56,802 bases of DNA from a virus: positions 1 to 56,802 of IMG/VR virus record IMGVR_UViG_3300042446_001034. One strand, 5' to 3'. The stretch's first letter is position 1, and each line of letters opens with the position of its first letter. The notes beneath the pieces were generated by a model, which was given only the letters and a program-made list of their open reading frames with translations, had not been told where the DNA came from and ran no database searches. This document shows positions 22,336 to 31,300 of the stretch, piece after piece. Made by a program: the position numbers and the translations under genes.

Positions 22336-24144
22336 TTAGTTAATAATCGAAATTAACTTTTGGTATTCTGGAAGATACAAGTATTCTATCTTACTTTGTT
22401 GCAAAGTCCAGAATGCATCTTCCAAGGTTTCAACTAGTGGTTCGCCACCTAGATTAAAACTGGTATTGAAAACTATTGGAAATCCTGTTTCTTCTTTGAA
22501 CTTTTTTATAAGTCTGTAATACAATGGATTTTGTTCTTCATTGACTGTTTGAATACGGCAAGATCCATCAACATGGATAATGCTTGGAATTTTGTCAGCT
22601 ACACCAGGCTTGCAAGAAACTGCATACATCATATGTGGTGAATCATCCATGCCTCGCAGATCAAACCATTCATGTGTATCTTCTTCTAAGATCGAACCTG
22701 CAAATGGACGGAAATATTCTCTACGCTTGACACCGTTGACAAAATCTTTGCCGTCTTTAAATCTAGGATCAAATAACAAACTTCTATTGCCCAGTGCTCT
22801 CGGACCGCTTTCCGATCTACCCTGAAATATAGCAACAATATTTTTTGATGTCAACAGATCAACAATTTCTGCATCATCACATTGTTTAATTTCTGCACCA
22901 TATTTTTCAGCCAACGAACTGATTTGATCTTCAGTGTATGTGTATTTTGGACCGAGATATAGATCGCTGTTGTGTTTTTTATTAGATTCTTCTTGGGTAT
23001 GATAATGCAACAGGGCAACTCCGATAGCAGTGCCACCGTCGTTGGATATTGGTTCAACATACAGTTCAATGTCAAGCTCACGCAGAGTATTTAGGTAGTG
23101 ATAATTTGCCACACAGTTTAACCCGTATCCTCCGCTGAGCACTACATTTTTTTTACCTGTTGCTGTTGCCGCTTTAATAATTAGGTTCAACACCTGTTCT
23201 TGTGTTTCAGTCTGCACCGCATATGCGAGATCTCTGCGATTTTGAAGATAGGTTAGATCGCCATCTGCAAATTCTGAAAGTTCTGTCACAGCTACAACAT
23301 TTACAAACGCTGAGTTTGGATAAGTTGGTATTATGACGTTTCTGTCTGCTAGGTTAAATTCACTAGTATTGTTTAGATTAGTAAACAGTGGTGGAATTTT
23401 TTCATTCTTTTTACCATAGGGAAATAATCCCATGGTCTTTCCTGCTTCGATTGCAGGAAATCCACAATATTCAGTTACAGCTTCGTAGGTTTTTACAATA
23501 CCTGCCCTATCCGACAGCACTGCGGAAAATGTACCTTCTTCTTGTAGAACTTCCCCAGCCTGTTCTACCATATTTACAGGTATGCCATCACGACATCCTA
23601 GATGTTTATAAATTGTTTTAAACTTTGCAGGATATGCGCAATCTATAACCGATTCAACTTCCCACAACAATATTGGTTCACCTCTGAGATTGGCAGGAGT
23701 TGACGAGCCAGCACCATCTACAATAACTGCAACAGCTTCGTCAAATCCGCTGCGATAAAAAGCGCAGGCTGCATGAATTTTATGATGTTGGTGGCTGTAA
23801 TCTATTACCTGCGGGTGATTGTAAATATCCGCTTTTCTATCAATCAATCCAATTTTTCTAGCCAGACCCACATAAATATTATCCCCTGTAAAATCCACTT
23901 TTTGTCCGGTGTGTTCTAGACTCTGTGTATGAGAAATGACCATGTAATCTATTTTATCAGTGTATTCTTTGACTTTTATGATACCTGCATAAGGACCACC
24001 ATCGTATTTGTGCCTGCTTAATCTTTCTTCTTCTAAAGCAAACACTATTTCGCCATCTTTAAGCAAACATACGCCAGCATTATGTCCGCGACTTATGCCA
24101 AGAATATATCCAGTTTTTTCAAGTGTGTTATTTTTTTCGTTCAT
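22336..24144 (-). CDS. O-carbamoyltransferase, NodU/CmcH/TobZ family
   Basis: A 602-residue protein from the ATG at 24144 (a TTG 18 nt upstream is open but less likely). The N-terminal Kae1-like domain starts GYILGISRGHNAGVCLL and has EEERLSRHKYDGG. A SHQHHKIHAACAFY motif (about 124-137) supplies metal-binding His, and IVDGAGSS follows. The C-terminal domain includes the hallmark GRSESGPRALGNRS (about 442-455) and FNTSFNLGGEPLVE. The family transfers a carbamoyl group from carbamoyl phosphate via carbamoyl-AMP to sugar hydroxyls. It follows the GT9-like gene with 1 nt spacing, suggesting the sugar that is transferred is also carbamoylated. Confidence 0.9.
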   Translation of the reverse strand: MNEKNNTLEKTGYILGISRGHNAGVCLLKDGEIVFALEEERLSRHKYDGGPYAGIIKVKEYTDKIDYMVISHTQSLEHTGQKVDFTGDNIYVGLARKIGLIDRKADIYNHPQVIDYSHQHHKIHAACAFYRSGFDEAVAVIVDGAGSSTPANLRGEPILLWEVESVIDCAYPAKFKTIYKHLGCRDGIPVNMVEQAGEVLQEEGTFSAVLSDRAGIVKTYEAVTEYCGFPAIEAGKTMGLFPYGKKNEKIPPLFTNLNNTSEFNLADRNVIIPTYPNSAFVNVVAVTELSEFADGDLTYLQNRRDLAYAVQTETQEQVLNLIIKAATATGKKNVVLSGGYGLNCVANYHYLNTLRELDIELYVEPISNDGGTAIGVALLHYHTQEESNKKHNSDLYLGPKYTYTEDQISSLAEKYGAEIKQCDDAEIVDLLTSKNIVAIFQGRSESGPRALGNRSLLFDPRFKDGKDFVNGVKRREYFRPFAGSILEEDTHEWFDLRGMDDSPHMMYAVSCKPGVADKIPSIIHVDGSCRIQTVNEEQNPLYYRLIKKFKEETGFPIVFNTSFNLGGEPLVETLEDAFWTLQQSKIEYLYLPEYQKLISIIN

Positions 24145-24145
24145 A

Positions 24146-25198
24146 TTAGTTTGTTTTTTCAAAAATATTTTTTAAAGTTGCATCTAATGGTGTCTTTGGC
24201 AATTCAACTTGAGGAATTCCGCACGTTGTCTGATTTGACAACATAGGTGTACTAGCAGATTCGTTGAATTTTTTTGTCGACTTGCCTAATTTTTTTACTA
24301 TGCCGTCTACTATTTTGTCGAATTCAGAATCTTCAAGGATCATCAAATCTTCATTGTTTCGATCCACTGTGAAATCAGTGGTTATCCTTAGAGGTGAGTA
24401 GGTACGCTTGTCTTTGCCGTTGTCGATGATGGTAAAATCTTTGTTGTTAGGATAACTGATGTTTTGAGGAAAGGTAGAGCCAATGACCACTGTGGCTGGC
24501 TTTTTCAGTGCATGAGCAAAATGCTGTCCAACACTGTCGCAGCCAAGAAAATAGTCTGCTGCATTAATAACGCCCATCCATTGAAGCAGATTAAATTTTT
24601 CTGGAACTATGGCAGGCATGGGCCGCACAGACGGTATGTTAAATGTAGACATCATGACAATACCGTAGTTTTTGCTCAGTTCATCTACAAGTCTGTAGAT
24701 ATCTTTTAGTTCAAAACTTCTACCAGATTCGTCTATGATAAAATTACCTTCTTGTCTAGCACCTGATCCAAACGGTTGAAATACTATGACTTTTTCTTTC
24801 TTGAATTGTTCACGAACATTGTTGATTAAATTATAACCCAGCGCCTGATCAGCTTTGCCTATGGACAAATTGATGTTTTTGGTGTCTGGAACTTCTGATA
24901 AATCGTTTATCAGCATGTCGAATGCTTGAATTAAATTGGCTTTTTGATTGAAATAAGCGTTTAATCGATATGGTTCAGGAGTGACGATTTCTTTGTCTTT
25001 TAATTTATCTCTAAACAGATCTTTCTGCATAATGGAATATACGTTGTTTCTTAGTATATCGCTGGACAAAAACAACTCTAACCATGCTTCGGCTACTATT
25101 ACCACATCACTATCAACTGTTTTCAAATAGTGTTCGAGTGCTGGAATTGCACACAGTACACGTCCGGCTCCTCCATTTACAAAAAATGCTTTTTTCAT
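24146..25198 (-). CDS. GT9-like (heptosyltransferase-type) glycosyltransferase
   Basis: A 350-residue protein with a GT-B layout. The N-terminus KAFFVNGGAGRVLCAIPALE (about 3-22) matches the GGxGD/R-x-Leu-x2-x-Pro-Ala-Leu entry of ADP-heptose:LPS heptosyltransferases. The C-terminal domain contains FQPFGSGARQEG (about 139-150), YFLGCDSVGQHFAHALKKP (about 216-234) and VIGSTFPQNIS, the donor-binding region of GT9 proteins (D-S-x-G-x-H-x-A-A). It has a GTGGAG ribosome-binding site. With ADP-heptose genes next to it, heptose transfer is the natural inference; the acceptor is unknown. Confidence 0.75.
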   Translation of the reverse strand: MKKAFFVNGGAGRVLCAIPALEHYLKTVDSDVVIVAEAWLELFLSSDILRNNVYSIMQKDLFRDKLKDKEIVTPEPYRLNAYFNQKANLIQAFDMLINDLSEVPDTKNINLSIGKADQALGYNLINNVREQFKKEKVIVFQPFGSGARQEGNFIIDESGRSFELKDIYRLVDELSKNYGIVMMSTFNIPSVRPMPAIVPEKFNLLQWMGVINAADYFLGCDSVGQHFAHALKKPATVVIGSTFPQNISYPNNKDFTIIDNGKDKRTYSPLRITTDFTVDRNNEDLMILEDSEFDKIVDGIVKKLGKSTKKFNESASTPMLSNQTTCGIPQVELPKTPLDATLKNIFEKTN

Positions 25199-25222
25199 CG
25201 ATTACTCCACTGTTATTTTTTA

Positions 25223-25260
25223 GATACTGAAATATATCTAATATTATATATCAGAGTATC
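25223..25260. repeat. Imperfect inverted repeat in gap upstream of GT9-like gene
   Basis: GATACTGAAATATAT (25223-25237) and ATATATCAGAGTATC (25246-25260) pair at 12 of 15 positions. It lies in the 100-nt gap between the fibre assembly-like gene and the GT9-like gene, upstream of the latter. The same stretch contains a TATAAT-like run. It could be a weak terminator, an operator or part of an early promoter; nothing decides. Confidence 0.45.
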
Positions 25261-25298
25261 ACGGAAGTGAGGGGTAATCTTGGATCGCCGGACGACTG

Positions 25299-25673
25299 TT
25301 AATTTTTAGGAAATTGATCTTTGACTGCTTTTACAGAAGCTATATAGGCATCCCCTTCTGCACCAAGAGAAATCCCTGCTGTTTTTAATGCCAATAAACT
25401 TTTAAAGATGCCGTCTAATTGTTCGTTCGGATCGGGATATACTCGTGCCCGAGTATGTGGCATCACATATTCCACTCCCATTATTGCAGCGGCGTCTGGG
25501 CTCAATCGAACAAATTCATCTAGTTCAATTTCAGTTTCTAAAAACTCCAGCCATTGTTCTTCAGTGGTAATGTATTTGGCTTTGAATTGAACGTTGGGAT
25601 ATCCATCTTCTAGCAGACACTGTCCTGGTAGTCGAGTGCTATACCAAATTTTATAAAATTCAGATTTTGTCAT
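25299..25673 (-). CDS. Tail fibre assembly-type protein
   Basis: A 124-residue protein. The first half (TKSEFYKIWYSTRLPG, then QFKAKYITTEEQWLEFLETE) and a helical second half (DGIFKSLLALKTAGISLG, about 84-101) look like small phage fibre-accessory or chaperone proteins found next to fibre genes. I recognise no catalytic motif. It has an AAAAGGAA ribosome-binding site and is the last gene of the fibre operon before the sugar module. Confidence 0.5.
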   Translation of the reverse strand: MTKSEFYKIWYSTRLPGQCLLEDGYPNVQFKAKYITTEEQWLEFLETEIELDEFVRLSPDAAAIMGVEYVMPHTRARVYPDPNEQLDGIFKSLLALKTAGISLGAEGDAYIASVKAVKDQFPKN

Positions 25674-25684
25674 GTTTTTTCCTT

Positions 25685-26401
25685 TTATGGAGTAATCCTA
25701 CCGTGTCCTAATATCATCACACTGGTTACGCAGGCAAACGGCTGAGTGCCGCTGGGGGTAGTAAAACACACCGATTTCAAACAAGCAGGGTGACCGCCAC
25801 AGCAGCTATAGCCTTGTCCAGAATTTCTATTACCAATACAGCACCAACCGTCACCGTTATTAGACATTGTGAAACAATAATGAAAACCTCTTTGACTGCC
25901 GTTGCAGACATTGTCTGGCACCATACTCACATGAAAGTTGAAGCCTTGAATAGTGCAGGCTGTGTCACAGCCCGAACTACAGCCAAACGGCCAAGCAATT
26001 GCCCCGGCGCATTGCCAGTTTTCTGAACCGTTCATACACTTTCTGTCTCCGACCCAACCGCAGGCACAATGAGCGCAGCAGTATTGATCAAAATTATCAC
26101 TGCAGGCTCCACCGCAGGCTCCGGCAAATCCAAACGTGGCCTGAGAACAGTAATACTGCCAGTAGCTGGTATGCCCTACAATTTCATATCTGCTAAAAAC
26201 TCCTCGAGAAGAAGATGGTATCACAGCCGACCCATTCCAACATCCATTGCAATTATACAATATGGTTGGGGTGTTAGCGGCCGTAGGGCCGCTAGCACCT
26301 CCACTTGGAAATTGCACATCAAACAATTTGGTGTCAATATACTCTTTTAAAATCCGTTGATTTTCAACGATTGCATTGTAGACTAAAATATCATTACTCA
26401 T
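25685..26401 (-). CDS. Cysteine-rich fibre-like protein, smaller (23 Cys in 238 aa)
   Basis: The N-terminus (SNDILVYNAIVENQRILKE) is a helical attachment-type segment similar to the first residues of the neighbouring gene (ADILVHNAI). From residue about 50 onward the protein has 23 Cys by my count, as single residues and as CC pairs (CCAHCAC, CCIGN, CCGGH), with many Gly, Ser, Asn and Trp. There is no signal peptide, which is unusual for such cysteine content because the host cytoplasm is reducing. Dense metal binding or disulfide formation after lysis would explain it. It has an AGGGAAA ribosome-binding site. Function unknown; adhesin or receptor-binding tip inferred from position. Confidence 0.75.
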   Translation of the reverse strand: MSNDILVYNAIVENQRILKEYIDTKLFDVQFPSGGASGPTAANTPTILYNCNGCWNGSAVIPSSSRGVFSRYEIVGHTSYWQYYCSQATFGFAGACGGACSDNFDQYCCAHCACGWVGDRKCMNGSENWQCAGAIAWPFGCSSGCDTACTIQGFNFHVSMVPDNVCNGSQRGFHYCFTMSNNGDGWCCIGNRNSGQGYSCCGGHPACLKSVCFTTPSGTQPFACVTSVMILGHGRITP

Positions 26402-26420
26402 ATTATTTCCCTAGAAAAAA

Positions 26421-27428
26421 TTAACACCAACTGACCTTGACCATGCCTGTGCGTCCCCAGTCGCCGTAGCCAATGTTGCCGCCCATCACGTGATTATAGT
26501 TTCCGCCTTGGCCTGGTTGACATCTGTTTCCAGTGCAGGCGCCACCAAAAGCTGCGCCGCAGCAGGTGCCCGAAGTGTATGAGACACAGCATATGGTCGA
26601 TACAGTGTTTGCACAGTTGCCTGGCAACATGGTAGGCTGTGAGCACATGCATCCGTAAAAATTGGTGTCAAACCAATCTGCAGCATACATGCTGGGGATT
26701 ATGATCGGAGTACCCCAGATTGAATTGCCGCAGCCGCCTGTAAAGTAACTGAACTGTCTTGTGATACAAGGATATGCTGAACAGCAACTGATCGAGCAGG
26801 AATTTGAGAAGCAAAAATATGTAGCAGTGCTTGTACAACAGATACAAGCACCTGCTGATTGAGAACATCTAGCCATATATCTACAACAGTTCCAGGCTGG
26901 ATCTCGCTGAGTGGCACGAATCATTTCGTGTAAATTACTGCAGCCGCCATTGGCGCAGAAGTTGCTGAGGCCAGCACCAGTGACAAAACTTTGACATCCC
27001 GAAACATCTCTATCGCAGTGGCAATACGATTGATTGGAATTAGCGGCGCCTGCACACAGCGTGTATACACAGCCTATTTTGGCACTGACAATCAATGAAG
27101 CATATGCTCCTGTGGCACCAAAAGGACTGCCGCTGCAACACATGCCTGGCGAGGTTCCTGCACCAGCACCCCACAGTTCAAATCTCACCTGACTGGCGCC
27201 AGCGGGCACAGTCCAGGCACAACAGGCTCCGTCTCTAAAATATCCACTACCTGAATCATATATGCACAAGGCGTTGGTTGTCTGTAATGATGGTATACAG
27301 CTGGGCCAGTTTGCATACTGTGTAGGGTCTGTCGAAACACTGCCTTGACTGGCAACACCGGATGCCAAGGCAGTTCTTAAATTGTAACTGCCTACTGCTA
27401 TTGCGTTGTGAACTAAAATATCTGCCAT
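26421..27428 (-). CDS. Cysteine-rich, glycine-rich fibre-like protein, larger (35 Cys in 335 aa)
   Basis: Residues 1-45 resemble the attachment segment of the next gene (ADILVHNAIAVGSYNLR). Residues about 70-130 look like a phage glycine-rich fibre domain (CAWTVPAGASQVRFELWGAGAG, split here; then a Cys-Gly-rich strand region ending VYTLCAGAA), a fold common in fibre tips. I count 35 Cys, including many CC pairs (CICC, SISCCS, TICC, GTCCG). The final residues GYGDWGRTGMVKVSWC close a Gly-rich domain. Ribosome-binding site AAGGAAA. No secretion signal. This is a paralogue in style of the downstream gene, but the sequence is not simply duplicated. Confidence 0.78.
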   Translation of the reverse strand: MADILVHNAIAVGSYNLRTALASGVASQGSVSTDPTQYANWPSCIPSLQTTNALCIYDSGSGYFRDGACCAWTVPAGASQVRFELWGAGAGTSPGMCCSGSPFGATGAYASLIVSAKIGCVYTLCAGAANSNQSYCHCDRDVSGCQSFVTGAGLSNFCANGGCSNLHEMIRATQRDPAWNCCRYMARCSQSAGACICCTSTATYFCFSNSCSISCCSAYPCITRQFSYFTGGCGNSIWGTPIIIPSMYAADWFDTNFYGCMCSQPTMLPGNCANTVSTICCVSYTSGTCCGAAFGGACTGNRCQPGQGGNYNHVMGGNIGYGDWGRTGMVKVSWC

Positions 27429-27437
27429 TTTTTTTCC

Positions 27438-28040
27438 TTAAGTAACGGTGAATGCATTTATTGAGCCGTTGGCCAAATAAGTGATTGCAACCGAACGTGC
27501 CGCGATGCCGCTTCCAGAAGTAGTGGCTGTGAATCCAGTGAGTTTCTGTTCGCCTCCAACTGATGTATATGTAATACTACTGTAGGTTGTGTTTCCTTCT
27601 GTGAATGCTGTGATAGTTTGGCCGGTTTGTGTAACACTGGTAGGCGCAACTAAATCAATTACACCACCTGAAACTAACAATGCCCCTGGTACAACAAGAT
27701 TGCCCACGATGGTTCCGTTGTTTACCCAAGCCAATGTGCCCGAGCTGTTGGTTGAAAGCACTTGGCCGGTGGTGCCATCTGCAGCAGGCAATGTCCAAGT
27801 TACATTTGATGAAACTGTGGCCGGCGCTTGGAATGCCACCCAATTAGAGGAGTCTGCATCTGCCCATCTTAGATCTCCTTGAGCCTGTATCTGCGCATCA
27901 CCGGCAATTAAAAATCTACCAGTTCCACTAGGATCTATGGTAATATCTAGATTGTCTGCAGCAGTTATTGTGGTGTTATCAAAGTTAACTCCACCAACTC
28001 CTGAACCACCTGCAACCCCTGCTGTTTGTCTTCTACCCAT
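27438..28040 (-). CDS. Tail fibre shaft protein
   Basis: A 200-residue fibre protein. Residues about 20-110 carry the common module FDNTTITAADNLDITIDPSG, then LRWADADSSNWVAFQAP and WTLPAADGTTGQVLSTNSSG, which recurs in phage fibres ahead of a variable tip. The C-terminal half is Thr/Ser-rich beta sequence ending in NGSINAFTVT. The AGGAGAA ribosome-binding site is strong. Together with the following Cys-rich genes it probably forms part of the same fibre. Confidence 0.75.
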   Translation of the reverse strand: MGRRQTAGVAGGSGVGGVNFDNTTITAADNLDITIDPSGTGRFLIAGDAQIQAQGDLRWADADSSNWVAFQAPATVSSNVTWTLPAADGTTGQVLSTNSSGTLAWVNNGTIVGNLVVPGALLVSGGVIDLVAPTSVTQTGQTITAFTEGNTTYSSITYTSVGGEQKLTGFTATTSGSGIAARSVAITYLANGSINAFTVT

Positions 28041-28053
28041 GATGTTCTCCTAG

Positions 28054-28374
28054 TTACGCTGTTGCGGTTTCGATGCCATAGACCACAACATTTACACCAA
28101 CAGCACTGGAACGCACTACTAGTAATTTTCCTGCGTCCATGACAATTCCTGTACGTTCTAGCACACCTTTAGCAGATAGACTCACGTCATACTCCAGCCA
28201 TTCTGCGTCAGTGGGGGTTGCAGAACTTGCTAATGCTATTCGTATCGTGGCAGCTGTAGCACCACGATTTACCACGTTGACAGTTGCCACTGTGAATGTT
28301 GTAGCAGGCACAGTATACACTGTTGCCAGTGTTGCTGCTGATAGATCTGCTGTTCCTAATCTTCCTGTTGCCAT
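28054..28374 (-). CDS. Small beta-sandwich virion protein
   Basis: A 106-residue protein predicted to be almost all beta: VYTVPATTFTVATVNVVNRG, WLEYDVSLSAKGVLER and a final VVVYGIETATA. The order of strands resembles two other small proteins in the window (41872-42204 and 45292-45693), suggesting a shared minor fibre or decoration fold. A CTAAATA box and an ACGGAG ribosome-binding site lie upstream. Confidence 0.65.
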   Translation of the reverse strand: MATGRLGTADLSAATLATVYTVPATTFTVATVNVVNRGATAATIRIALASSATPTDAEWLEYDVSLSAKGVLERTGIVMDAGKLLVVRSSAVGVNVVVYGIETATA

Positions 28375-28391
28375 AATTTATTTCTCCGTTA

Positions 28392-28398
28392 TATTTAG
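28392..28398 (-). promoter_or_regulatory. Late-promoter-like box CTAAATA upstream of small beta protein
   Basis: The minus strand reads GAACTAAATATAACGGAG. It overlaps the stop codon of the giant fibre gene and would give a short leader containing ACGGAG before the ATG at 28374. Confidence 0.5.
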
Positions 28399-31300
28399 TT
28401 CAAAAAGTAATTGAATGCCAAAGGTATCCCTGTGACTCCGCCTCTGAATTCAAAGTTGGCATTCATTTTAATTGGTGCTAGTGTAGTAGTAGTTATAATG
28501 TTAGAGCTAATAAAAATACTACCTGCTGTGATTGAGTTGACATTCAAACTTGCACCTCCACCACCAATTTGTCCCGCAATATAAGCCTTGATGGCTCGCT
28601 GTGTAGGCACTATGTTGTCTGAATCTGCTGTAAAGAATGGATCTGTGGAGAATTCAGTGATTGTTGCTGATCCACCGCCCAATGTCACGTTGCCCAAATT
28701 AAGTTCTTGCAGTCCTGAAATATTAAATGCATCTGCATTCAGAGTAGCAATACCTGTGCTTTGCTCAATGGCAAACAGATCTCCCACTCGGAAGTTGCCG
28801 TCTTGGTCCGTTGATGTAAAGAACACCCTACCGCCTCCACTATCCACTGCTTCGTTGGCAGCAATAACGGGCTGGGTGCTTAGTCCTGGATAATTGGTTT
28901 CTGCAAAATTGCCTGTGCCTATGTCCAAGAAATCGTGTCCAGTCAATCTAACCTGACTGTATCTAATTCTAGTTTCAACGCTGACTCCGTCTGTCGGAGC
29001 TTCTGATCTAGTCAACTGTGGACTGAGTTGGAAGAATGCTGTGTAAGCACCGTCATTGGTGCCCAAGAATGTGACCACGTTGACCAACTTGAAAGTTCTA
29101 TCAGGTAAATGACTGAACACCACGTTGGCTCCTGGCACTGGTTGAGCACTAATTCTTCTCATGGCCACAAACGAACCTGGTTGGAATAGATTGGAATAAC
29201 CGTCACCGATATCTACCTCACCACTTCCTGTAACATAACCCGATCCCCTGTTAACAAAACTAGGATTGGCCAACACACCACTGCCAGTTCTCACAGTTAC
29301 GGGAGATTCAAATGTGTTGTTGGGATCAGTGAATGTAATAGTTGGTGCTGTGGCATAGCCCGATCCAGGTTCTGTGATATTAACTTGGAACAGTTTTTCA
29401 GCAGCCACTTTGGCACGACCTCTAGCGGTGGCTCCAGTTCTAATATAAGTGGCTACTTGTCCTGTACCATCACCAACTCCTACGAACTGGCCATATCTGT
29501 TTCTATTACCAAATGTGATAGCTGAGAACCCAAGAGCTGCTGCACTGGTGGCTCTTAGAGTCCAGGTAACGCCATCTGGCGATGTTGCTGCTGCTGTGGT
29601 TGTGCTCACAGCAAGAAACACGCCCTGACCGTAAGTCACGCTAGTCCATGATGCTGTGGCTGGTAGTGTGCTGGCTGTCCATGTAATACCATCCAAGCTG
29701 TAAGCAGCTATGGTTCCGCTAGTGTTGGATACAGCAACAAATCTGTTGTTACCGTAGGCAATGCTTCTCCAGTTTGAGCTAGAAGGCAATGTACCTGCAG
29801 TCCATGTGCCTGTGACTGTAGTCGATGTGGCATAATTAGTTACATTAGTGCCGCTCTTAATTGCAACAAATCTATTTTTACCGTAGGCAATAGCTGTGAA
29901 TCCAGTGGTAGTTAGTGTACCAGTTTGATCCCAATTTTCGCCGTCATTGCTGATTCTCACTGTGGTTACATCGCTGCTGACTGCTACAAATTTTTGTGCA
30001 CCAAACGCTACGTCAACCCATGTAGCAGAAGTTCCCATGCTGGTTGCTGTCCAAGTAATACCATCTGAGCTGTATGCACCTGTGGTGTTGGCACTGGTGC
30101 CTGCCACTGCCACAAATTTGCTGACCTTGCCTACAGAAGAGTTATCGTCAAATAGACCCGCAGCCATTGCATCCCAGTTTGCAGCACTAGGCATCAAGCT
30201 GGCTCTTGTATCCCAAGCGATTCCATCTTCTGAAGTTGCACCTACTGTGCTTCCGCTTCTTAGAGCCACATATCTGCCACCTATGCCGTAACCGCTGTGG
30301 TCAAAATCTAAAATAGCACCTGTAGTGGAATTCACTGCGGTGATTGTGATCACTAGATCATTGGCAGTTGTGGTGCCGCCTAGGCTGGTACCTAGTATGG
30401 TTATGGTTTGTAATCTAGCATAACCTGTTCCGGCACCCTGAATAGATGGTATATATTTCCATCCATTACGTATCACTGTAAATGTGGCACCTATTCCTGA
30501 TCCAGCATAAGTGCCTGTAACTGTGGTGTATACCGCAGCAGTTTCACCATATTTTACAGCTCTCCAATCGCCGTTAGTTGGCAGCGTAGCGGCTGTGCTA
30601 GTGTATCCAGGTGCTGCAAATGTTACTCTTGGTTCAATAACATATGTTGAAGAAGCATCTGGTGCTATAATTGCAGTGCCTGCTATCAAATGATCAAATC
30701 CTGCTGTTCCGTCTGATTCTTTAACCAGTCCAGCTACTTTTGTGCCTGAATTATAAGTGGTAATTATTCCAAATTGTCCTACTCCAGCGCCACCTGTAAG
30801 CACAATTTTCATGCCTATGTAGGCAGTGCTGGATTCGCCGTCTGTGGCAGCTATGGTTATACTAGTCAATGTTCCGCCCTGAGCAGTGCTGGCAGCAGTC
30901 TTATAACCAAATCCACCAAGATTTCCTTCGGCCTCAGGAGCATTGGTGCTGTCTTCTATAAGGTCCAACATGCGAACTTCAAACACAGCATCATCACGGA
31001 ATTCATCGGTTTGAACTATAGCTCCTGTGCCGCCGCCAGTGAGCGTATAAGTGACTTCTGTATAGTCAATACCTGCGTTGGTGAATTCCAATTGTATCAG
31101 TGCTGATCCGTCGGTGATAACACGATCAATTTGTGCGTCAAATTGCAGGCGGTTGTCAACTACGGCTGTGCCGGCAGTTTCAGTTGCGTCGAAACCTTCT
31201 GCCACAGAACCAAAATCTCCGTATGAGTTGTTGCCGTTTGTGGCTCGTATTCTTCCACCGTTTTCCGCTAGATATGCAATGTGTGCGTAATAGCTAAACA

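Noticed and set aside
24145-24162. TTG start for the carbamoyltransferase at 24162
   Set aside because: An ATG at 24144 lies just after the upstream stop; the TTG would add only six residues with no support.
25790-26350. Plus-strand frames antisense to the smaller Cys-rich gene
   Set aside because: The minus-strand gene has a ribosome-binding site, matching neighbours and a fibre-like start; the antisense frames lack these.
26486-26917. Other minus-strand frames within the larger Cys-rich gene
   Set aside because: Off-frame shadows with no start signal; the Cys-rich reading continues uninterrupted through the region.
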